Assembly (NCBI RefSeq): GCF_002374855.1
Contig: NZ_NWVC01000003.1
Location: forward strand, 1 to 64,000
Direction: 5' to 3'
DNA length: 64,000 nucleotides
From: Sphingomonas adhaesiva
GTDB taxonomy: Bacteria > Pseudomonadota > Alphaproteobacteria > Sphingomonadales > Sphingomonadaceae
Each line of letters opens with the position of its first letter. Position 1 is the stretch's first letter. The notes below the pieces were generated by a model, which was not told the origin of the DNA, made no database searches, and saw only the letters and a program-made list of their open reading frames with translations. Positions 57,758 through 64,000 of this stretch are shown here, piece by piece. The position numbers and the translations under genes are program-made.

Positions 57758-59962
57758 TCACACCGGCGGCAGGCCGTCGAGCAGGGTATCGAGCGTCACC
57801 GGCACGTCGCGTACGCGGATGCCGGTGGCGTTGTAGATCGCGTTGACCACCGCCGCGCCGGCGCCGGAGATGCCGAGTTCGCCGACCCCCTTGGCCCCCG
57901 CCTGATTGGCGGCATCGTCGATCTCCTCGATGAAATGGCATTCGATCTGCGGCACGTCGGCGTTCACCGCGACGTGATATTCGCCGAAATCGGGGTTCAC
58001 GAACCGGCCCGAGCGGGTGTCGACCACCGCCGCCTCGCCCAGCGCATAGCTGACGCCCCACACCATCCCGCCGACGATCTGGTTGGCGGCGGTGGCGCGG
58101 TTGAGGACGCGGCCGACGTCGAACACGCCCAGCATCCGGCGCACGCGCACCTCGCCGGTCACCGCATTGACCGCGACTTCGGCGAAATGCGCGCCGTGGC
58201 TGGCCTGGCTGGTCTTCTTCGCCTGCGCGCCGGGGCTGCTCTTGCCCATGGCCTCGATCGCCTCGCCGCGCAGCAGCTCGACCAGCGTGGCATCGCGCCC
58301 GTCCGCGCTGGCGCGGCCGTCCGCCAGCACCAGTTCGTCGGGGCTGGCGTTCATGCGGCGCGCCAGTTCGACGACGATATCCTCGCACGCCAGCACCGCC
58401 GCCGACGCCGCGCTGCCCGCGCCGAACGATCCGCCCGAACCGGCGCTGCGCGGCAGGTCGGTATCGCCCAGCCGCACGTCGACCTGCGCCGGGTCCAGCC
58501 CCAGTACCTCCGCCACGGTCTGCGCCAGGATGGTATAGGTGCCGGTGCCGATGTCGGTCATGTCGCACGCCACCGTCGCGCGCCCGTCCGCGCCGAGCCG
58601 GACGCTGGCGCTGGCCTCCACGGTGAAATTGCCGCGCAGCGCCGCGGCCATGCCGATGCCGACCAGCCATTCGCCGTCGCGCACGCTGCCCGGGGCGGGC
58701 ACGCGATCGGGCCAGCCGAAGCGGCGCGCGCCCTCGTCATAGCAATCGGTCAGGCGGCGGGTGGAAAAGGGCTTTCCATTGGTGGGATCGCGATCCGGCT
58801 CGTTCCGGCGGCGCAGCTCGATCGGGTCGATCCCCAGCCGTTCGGCCAGTTCGTCCATCGCGCATTCCACCGCGAAGGTGCCGATCGCCTCGCCCGGCGC
58901 GCGCACCGCGCCCGTGGCGGGCAGGTCGAGCCGGACCAGATCGGTGCGGAAGCGCCGGTTCGCGCCGCCGTACAGCGGCAGCGAGCCGAACGGGATCGGC
59001 TCCAGGAAGCCGCCATCGTCGTTCTGCGCGGCGGTGCCGGTATGTTCGAAGGCGGTGATGACGCCGTCATGGTCGCAACCGATGCGGACCTGCTGCACCG
59101 TCGCGCTGCGGTGGTGGACCAGATAGGCGGTATCGCGGCGCGGCAGCGCGACCTTCACGGGGCGGCCGAGCCGTTCGGCGGCGATCGCGGCCAGGATTAC
59201 CTCGGGACCGACCCCGGTTTTCCCGCCGAAGCCGCCGCCGACATAGGGGGCCAGGACGCGGACACGCTCGGCGGGCAGGCCCATCGCCTTCGCGATCGTT
59301 TCCCGCGCGCCGCCGATCACCTGATTGCTGGAGCGCACCGTCAGCACCTCGCCATCGAACCAGACGGTCGAGGCGTGCGGTTCGAGCGCGGCGGGGAAAT
59401 GCACCGGCGTGGCATAATGTTCGTCGAACACCACCGGCGCGGCGGCGATGGCGGCGTCGACGTCGCCGATCTCGATCGCGGGAAGGAAGCCGAGCTTGTG
59501 ATCGCGCCGGACCGGCTGCGTTTCCATGTCGAAGCGGCCGGGGGCGGGATCGGCGTGGACGCGCACCAGCGACGCGCCCTCTCGCGCGGCGGCCTGCGTT
59601 TCGGCGACGACGACCGCGACGGGTTGCCCGTGGTGGAAGATGCGGTCGGTCCCCTGCGCGGGCATCGCGCGGCTGTTGCCCTCGCCCGCCGGGATACGCG
59701 GATCGTCGTGGATAACCGCGACGACACCGGGCAGCGCCAAGGCGGCGGCATCATCGATCGCGGTGACACGCCCGGCGCCTGCCGGCGCGCCGACGACCGC
59801 GGCATAGGCGGTTCCGGCGGGCGCCTGTTCAAAAGCGTAGGTGGCCGCGCCGGTGACTTTCAGCGGCCCTTCGACGCGCGGCAGGGGGGCGCCCAGCACC
59901 TTCTGCTGCGCGCGTGCCAGAATGGCCGGCCGCTCGCCGGAATCGATCGCCTGTTCGGTCAT
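57758..59962 (-). CDS. Aldehyde/xanthine oxidoreductase molybdopterin-binding subunit, second copy
   Basis: A 734-residue Moco subunit. LPRVEGPLKVTGAATYAFEQ opens the a/b hammerhead domain; APYVGGGFGGKTG, RAPGEAIGTFAVECAMDELA, GSGGSFGAGSA and [16 protein letters not shown] (catalytic Glu region) follow. It is similar throughout to the gene immediately upstream (60021-62270), so the two are tandem paralogues. Each retains the Moco loops and catalytic Glu, so both look functional. Substrate unknown. Confidence 0.9.
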   Translation of the reverse strand: MTEQAIDSGERPAILARAQQKVLGAPLPRVEGPLKVTGAATYAFEQAPAGTAYAAVVGAPAGAGRVTAIDDAAALALPGVVAVIHDDPRIPAGEGNSRAMPAQGTDRIFHHGQPVAVVVAETQAAAREGASLVRVHADPAPGRFDMETQPVRRDHKLGFLPAIEIGDVDAAIAAAPVVFDEHYATPVHFPAALEPHASTVWFDGEVLTVRSSNQVIGGARETIAKAMGLPAERVRVLAPYVGGGFGGKTGVGPEVILAAIAAERLGRPVKVALPRRDTAYLVHHRSATVQQVRIGCDHDGVITAFEHTGTAAQNDDGGFLEPIPFGSLPLYGGANRRFRTDLVRLDLPATGAVRAPGEAIGTFAVECAMDELAERLGIDPIELRRRNEPDRDPTNGKPFSTRRLTDCYDEGARRFGWPDRVPAPGSVRDGEWLVGIGMAAALRGNFTVEASASVRLGADGRATVACDMTDIGTGTYTILAQTVAEVLGLDPAQVDVRLGDTDLPRSAGSGGSFGAGSAASAAVLACEDIVVELARRMNASPDELVLADGRASADGRDATLVELLRGEAIEAMGKSSPGAQAKKTSQASHGAHFAEVAVNAVTGEVRVRRMLGVFDVGRVLNRATAANQIVGGMVWGVSYALGEAAVVDTRSGRFVNPDFGEYHVAVNADVPQIECHFIEEIDDAANQAGAKGVGELGISGAGAAVVNAIYNATGIRVRDVPVTLDTLLDGLPPV

Positions 59963-60020
59963 GCCGCTCCCCGTGTCACCGTTCCGGCGGATATGGGGCG
60001 CGGCGGTCGTCCGCGCCAGT

Positions 60021-62270
60021 TCAGCCGGGCAATCCTTCCAGCAGCTTGTCGCAGGTGATCGGATAGTCGCGCACGCGCACCCCGGTGGCGTTGTAGATCG
60101 CATTGGCGATCGCCGCCCCGGCGCCGGAAATGCCCAGCTCGCCGATCCCCTTGGCGTGGATGGGGTTGGCGTGGATGTCGCGCTCGTCGAGGAAATGCAC
60201 GTCGATCTGCGGCACGTCGGCGTTCACCGGCACGTGATATTCGCCCAGGTCGCGGTTCACGACCTTGCCGTTGCGCGGATCGTGGACCAGTTCCTCGGTC
60301 AGCGCGGCGCCGATGCCGAACGTCATCCCGCCCAGGCATTGCGAGCGGGCGGTCTTCTGATTGAGGATGCGCCCCGCCGCGAACACGCCCAGCATCCGTT
60401 CGACGCGGACCTCGCCGGTCACCGCATTGACCTTCACCTCGGCAAAATGCGCGCCGTAGCTGGCCTGGTTGAACGACTTCTCCTGCTTGCCCGGCGCGAT
60501 CTCGCCCAGCGCGGACAGGCCGTCGCCGACCAACTCGCCGATCTCGACCGCGCGATTGTCGGCGATGGCGCGACCGTCCTTGAGCGTCATCGATTCGGGT
60601 GCGGTGTCCATTGCCCTGGCCAGTTTTTCGCGCAGCAGTTCGCAGGCGAGATAGACCGACGAGCCGGCCGATCCGGCGCCCCACGACCCGCCCGAGCCGG
60701 CGGAGGGCGGGGCGGCGCCGTCGCCCAGCTGCACCTCCACCCGGTCGAGCGGCAGGCCGAGCGTCTCGGCCGCGATCTGCGCCAGGATCGTGTAGCTGCC
60801 GGTGCCGATGTCGGTCATGTCGGTGGCGACGATCGCGCGGCCTTCCGGCGTGAGTTCGACGCGCGCGGACGATTTCTGGAGCATGTTCGATCGCACCGCG
60901 GCGGCCATGCCGATGCCGTGCCACCATTCGCCGCGCCGGTCCGACGCGGGGGCGGCGTGGCGATCGGACCAGCCGAACAGCTCGGCGCCCTTTTCCATGC
61001 ACGGCACCAGCTGGCGCGAGGAGAAGGGGACCTGCTTTTCCGGGTCCTGATCGGGTTCGTTGCGGCGGCGCAGCTCGATCGGGTCGAGGTTCAGCTTTTC
61101 CGCCAGTTCGTCCATCGCGGCTTCGAGCGCGAGCATCCCGACCGCCTCGCCCGGCGCGCGCATCGACCCGGCGAGCAGCCAGTTCAGTCGCACCAGCTTG
61201 TGATCGACCAGCCGATTGTCGGCGGCATAGGCGAAATGCGTGCCGATCCCGGCGGGTTCGAAGAAATCCTCGCCCGGCAAATTGGTGGCGAGCGTTTCGT
61301 GCGCGATCGCGGTGAGGCGGCCGTCGGGGCCGGCGCCCAGCCGGATGCGCTGTTCGGTGTTCGATCGGCGCACGGTGGCGTCGAACACCTGCTGGCGCGC
61401 CATCGCGACCTTCACCGGCCGCCCCAGCTTCTTCGCGGCGACCGCGGCGGCGACGCTTTCGGGGGCGATGCCCAGTTTCGACCCGAACCCGCCGCCGACG
61501 TAGCGAGAGATGATCCGCACCTTGTCCTTCGCCACGCCGAGCGCGCCGGCGAGCTGCGACTGGTCGGACGCGACCATCTGATACGATCCGTGGAGGACGA
61601 GCGTGCCGTCGTCCTGCCAGTGCGCGATCGAGGCGTGCGGCTCCATCGCGGCGCTGGTCTGGCTGGGAGTGGTGTAGGTCGCATCGACCGTCACCGCCGC
61701 GGCGGCCATCGCGGCATCGACGTCGCCCTGGCTGGTGGTCGGCGGGATCTGGTCGGGCGGGGGCGTTTCGGCCTGGTCGCGGTGCGCGGCGAAGACATAG
61801 GCGCCGTTGGCCGGCTGCGCATCGACATGGACCAGCGCGGCACCCTCGCGCGCAGCCTCGAACGTGTCGGCGACGACGATGGCGACGATCTCGCCGTGAT
61901 AGTCCACCTTCTCGACGCCCTGCGTCGGCGCCTTCATCTCTCCGCCCTGCTGCGGGTTGCGGATGAAGGTGGGGTAATCGGTGACGACGTCGATCACGCC
62001 GGGCACGCTGCGCGCGGCGTCGGCGACGACGTCGCGGATCGTGCCCGACCCGAACGGCGCGCGCACCAGCACGCCATAGGCGAGGTTGTCGGTCGGATAT
62101 TCCGCGGCGTAGGTGGCCTGGCCGGACACCTTGAGCGGCCCCTCGATCCGGTCGAGCGGGCGGCCGATCACCCCTTGCGTGCCCTGGTCGAGCAGGCTGT
62201 GCGGGCGGGGCTGGTCCATCGTCAGGCTGCGCGTTTCCTCGCGGCCCAGCAGGGTTCCGATCAGGCTCAT
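60021..62270 (-). CDS. Aldehyde oxidoreductase molybdopterin-binding subunit (PaoC-like), first copy
   Basis: A 749-residue Moco-binding subunit. [20 protein letters not shown] opens it; [46 protein letters not shown] and [16 protein letters not shown] follow. Its ATG overlaps the stop of the FAD subunit gene (ATGA), so this copy is the one coupled to the other subunits. In E. coli the equivalent PaoC (732 residues) oxidises aromatic aldehydes with molybdopterin cytosine dinucleotide. A 58-base gap separates it from the second copy. Confidence 0.9.
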   Translation of the reverse strand: MSLIGTLLGREETRSLTMDQPRPHSLLDQGTQGVIGRPLDRIEGPLKVSGQATYAAEYPTDNLAYGVLVRAPFGSGTIRDVVADAARSVPGVIDVVTDYPTFIRNPQQGGEMKAPTQGVEKVDYHGEIVAIVVADTFEAAREGAALVHVDAQPANGAYVFAAHRDQAETPPPDQIPPTTSQGDVDAAMAAAAVTVDATYTTPSQTSAAMEPHASIAHWQDDGTLVLHGSYQMVASDQSQLAGALGVAKDKVRIISRYVGGGFGSKLGIAPESVAAAVAAKKLGRPVKVAMARQQVFDATVRRSNTEQRIRLGAGPDGRLTAIAHETLATNLPGEDFFEPAGIGTHFAYAADNRLVDHKLVRLNWLLAGSMRAPGEAVGMLALEAAMDELAEKLNLDPIELRRRNEPDQDPEKQVPFSSRQLVPCMEKGAELFGWSDRHAAPASDRRGEWWHGIGMAAAVRSNMLQKSSARVELTPEGRAIVATDMTDIGTGSYTILAQIAAETLGLPLDRVEVQLGDGAAPPSAGSGGSWGAGSAGSSVYLACELLREKLARAMDTAPESMTLKDGRAIADNRAVEIGELVGDGLSALGEIAPGKQEKSFNQASYGAHFAEVKVNAVTGEVRVERMLGVFAAGRILNQKTARSQCLGGMTFGIGAALTEELVHDPRNGKVVNRDLGEYHVPVNADVPQIDVHFLDERDIHANPIHAKGIGELGISGAGAAIANAIYNATGVRVRDYPITCDKLLEGLPG

Positions 62271-63232
62271 CGCGTCAGTTCCTTCAGGCAGGCGGTCAGC
62301 ACGCGGCGCGCGAGCGGGATCTTGAAATCGTTGGTGCCGAAGCCCTTCGCCCCTGCGAGCAGCGCATCGGCAGCGGCAGCGAACGCGGCATCGGACGGCG
62401 CCTGACCGACCAGCACGGCCTCCACCGCCGGATCGCGCCACGGCATGTGCGCCAACCCACCGAAGGCAAGCGCGGCGGAGGCGATCTTCCCGTCCTCCAT
62501 CGCCACCACGCCCGCGACCGATACGAGCGCGAAGGCGTAGGAGGCGCGGTCGCGCACCTTGCGGTACAGCTGCCGGCCCGCCGGCGGGGCGGGGAGTTCG
62601 ACGTGGGTGATGAGCTCGCCCGGCTGCAGCACGTTTTCGACCTCGGGCGTGTCGCCCGGCAGGCGGTAGAAGTCGCCGATCGCGATGCGCCGCTTGTCGC
62701 CGCCCGGCGCCTGCGTGACGATCACCGCGTCGAGCGCGCGCATCGCCACCGGCATGTCGCCGGGATGCGTCGCGATACACTGGTCGCTGGTGCCCAGGAT
62801 CGCATGGATGCGGTTGAACCCGCCGATCGCCTCGCACCCCGAACCCGGCGCCCGCTTGTTGCAGCCGGCGGCGGTGTCGTAGAAATAATAGCAGCGGGTG
62901 CGCTGGAGCAGATTGCCGCCGGTCGTCGCCTTGTTGCGCAGCTGACCGCTGGCCCCGGCGAGCAGCGCGCGGCTGAGCACCTCGTACTTCGCGATGACGC
63001 GCGGGTCCGCGGCCAGATCGCTGTTGGGGACCAGCGCGCCGATCGTCAGCCCGCCGTCGGCGCGCTCCTCGATCCGGTTCAGGTCCAGCCGGCTGATGTC
63101 GACCAGCTTGTCCGGGGTTTCGACCTGCAGCTTCATCAGGTCGAGAAGGTTGGTGCCCCCGGCAATGAAGCGGCCGCCGGCGGCGACGGCATCGGCGATG
63201 CTGTCGGCGCGCGCATAATCGAACGTCTTCAT
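62267..63232 (-). CDS. paoB: FAD-binding subunit with extra 4Fe-4S site (PaoB-like)
   Basis: A 321-residue FAD subunit of a molybdenum hydroxylase. The FAD loops are [13 protein letters not shown] and [13 protein letters not shown]. The Cys-rich insertion [20 protein letters not shown] plus [11 protein letters not shown] is the additional 4Fe-4S site seen in PaoB (YagS) and 4-hydroxybenzoyl-CoA reductase-like enzymes. It is coupled to both neighbours by ATGA overlaps. Confidence 0.88.
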   Translation of the reverse strand: MKTFDYARADSIADAVAAGGRFIAGGTNLLDLMKLQVETPDKLVDISRLDLNRIEERADGGLTIGALVPNSDLAADPRVIAKYEVLSRALLAGASGQLRNKATTGGNLLQRTRCYYFYDTAAGCNKRAPGSGCEAIGGFNRIHAILGTSDQCIATHPGDMPVAMRALDAVIVTQAPGGDKRRIAIGDFYRLPGDTPEVENVLQPGELITHVELPAPPAGRQLYRKVRDRASYAFALVSVAGVVAMEDGKIASAALAFGGLAHMPWRDPAVEAVLVGQAPSDAAFAAAADALLAGAKGFGTNDFKIPLARRVLTACLKELTR

Positions 63233-63738
63233 GCCGCCACCTCGTCGGTCGCGCCGGCGACGTCGCGGATCGCGTCGACGATATTGGGATAGGCGGCGCA
63301 GCGGCAGATGTTGCCGCTCATCCGCTCGCTGATCTCGGCATTGTCGAGCGTCACCGCCTCCAGATCGGCGCTGGCGTGGCTGGGCCAGCCCTTCGCCACT
63401 TCGTCCAGCATGCCCACCGCGGAGCAGATCTGCCCCGGCGTGCAATAGCCGCACTGATAGCCGTCGTGGCGGACGAACGCGGCCTGGAGCGGGTGCAGCG
63501 CCTCCGGCGTGCCAAGCCCCTCGATCGTCACGATATCGTCATCCTGATGCATCACGGCGAGCGTGAGGCAGGAATTGATGCGGCGGCCGTTCACCAGCAT
63601 GGTGCACGCGCCGCACTGACCGTGGTCGCACCCCTTCTTGCTGCCCGTCAGCCCGAGATGTTCGCGGGCCAGATCGAGCAGCGAGGTCCGGATGTCGACC
63701 TCCGCCTCATGGGATTGTCCATTGATGGTGAAGCGCAT
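63229..63738 (-). CDS. paoA: 2Fe-2S iron-sulfur subunit (PaoA-like)
   Basis: A 169-residue electron-transfer subunit. The plant-ferredoxin-type cluster motif [15 protein letters not shown] and the second-cluster cysteines in QCGYCTPGQ and NICRCAAY are complete. Unlike E. coli PaoA it has no twin-arginine leader in the 169-residue form, and the in-frame upstream extension does not look like one, so this enzyme is probably cytoplasmic. First gene of the operon, with 52 bases to the divergent phosphodiesterase gene. Confidence 0.9.
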   Translation of the reverse strand: MRFTINGQSHEAEVDIRTSLLDLAREHLGLTGSKKGCDHGQCGACTMLVNGRRINSCLTLAVMHQDDDIVTIEGLGTPEALHPLQAAFVRHDGYQCGYCTPGQICSAVGMLDEVAKGWPSHASADLEAVTLDNAEISERMSGNICRCAAYPNIVDAIRDVAGATDEVAA

Positions 63739-63790
63739 GTCCCTGCCTTTCGGTAACTTTCGCCCAACGCCGGCCACTCGTTCCAGGTCC

Positions 63791-64000
63791 GTGCGAACGA
63801 TTCTCATCGTCGCGGTCCTGTCGGGGCTGGCGGCGGCGTGCGCGCCGGTGCAGCATCGCGCGATGACCGATCCGTCGCTGCCGTCCGCCCCGCTCGTCAT
63901 CGCGCATCGCGGCGCGAGTGGCGAGCGCCCCGAACATACCATCGCCAGCTATACGCTGGCCATCCGCCAGGGCGCCGACGTGATCGAGCCGGACCTGGTG
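63791..64000 (+). CDS. Glycerophosphodiester phosphodiesterase lipoprotein, N-terminal part
   Basis: The frame is open from a GTG at 63791 to the window edge (70 codons). A lipoprotein signal (LSGLAAAC, Cys about 17) precedes [20 protein letters not shown], the GDPD signature with the catalytic His-Arg, and DVIEPDLV with metal-binding Glu/Asp. The enzyme would hydrolyse glycerophosphodiesters to glycerol-3-phosphate in the periplasm. An ATG at 63864 is in frame but would lose the signal. The C-terminal part lies outside the window. Confidence 0.8.
   Translation, partial: MRTILIVAVLSGLAAACAPVQHRAMTDPSLPSAPLVIAHRGASGERPEHTIASYTLAIRQGADVIEPDLV

Overview
The window reads as chromosomal DNA of a very GC-rich alphaproteobacterium, most likely a sphingomonad (Sphingomonas or a close relative). 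The grounds are base composition, two adjacent TonB-dependent receptors, a DUF3572 gene divergent from the cell-cycle regulator divK, a ScfR/PccR-type regulator facing propionyl-CoA carboxylase, and recurring REP-like palindromes. It is gene-dense, with no gene-free stretch over about 300 bases. No tRNA, rRNA or CRISPR array was seen.

Layout. 1-127 is the right end of an IS66-family element that has cut off the 3' end of a siderophore-type TonB receptor (78-2234). A second, divergent TonB receptor (2379-5225) converges on a quaternary-amine-type ABC importer whose permease is fused to its binding protein (5214-7525). 7595-18145 is housekeeping: an SDR, a pterin dehydratase, a small zincin coupled to ccmA-ccmB, an rRNA-type methyltransferase coupled to threonine synthase, cyclopropane-fatty-acid synthase, an EF-hand protein, an S46 dipeptidyl-peptidase and argG. 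18324-25924 holds a large unrecognised exported protein, then a UGM-like FAD oxidoreductase followed by two polytopic membrane proteins that resemble GT-C glycosyltransferases: a candidate surface-glycan locus. 25945-34099 carries a DUF3572-HAD-RidA-GNAT operon, divK, rpmG, a GDT1-like membrane protein, Dps, DUF1328, an ATP-dependent DNA ligase, an EamA transporter and ogt. 34211-41016 carries mutS, an Asp/Asn hydroxylase and glnD.

41024-51185 is the propionyl-CoA to succinyl-CoA module: scfR/pccR divergent from pccB, then methylmalonyl-CoA epimerase, an enoyl-CoA hydratase, a phosphatase-like protein, methylmalonyl-CoA mutase, biotin synthase and pccA. Biotin synthase probably supplies the cofactor of the carboxylase. 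As given, pccB is broken by an 11-bp tandem duplication (43530-43551). Tandem TTCGCAAC units between scfR and pccB look like the regulator's operator.

51272-56091 is a four-gene MacAB/TolC-like efflux operon with ATPase and permease on separate polypeptides. 56095-63738 is a PaoABC-like molybdenum hydroxylase operon (Fe-S, FAD/4Fe-4S, two tandem Moco subunits, XdhC, MocA-like nucleotidyltransferase). The window ends in a glycerophosphodiester phosphodiesterase lipoprotein gene.

The observations most worth checking are the pccB duplication, the IS66 insertion that replaces the C-terminus of a beta-barrel protein, an exact 23-bp motif shared by the glnD and xdhC upstream regions, the REP-like pairs, the duplicated Moco subunit, and the FAD/GT-C-like cluster.
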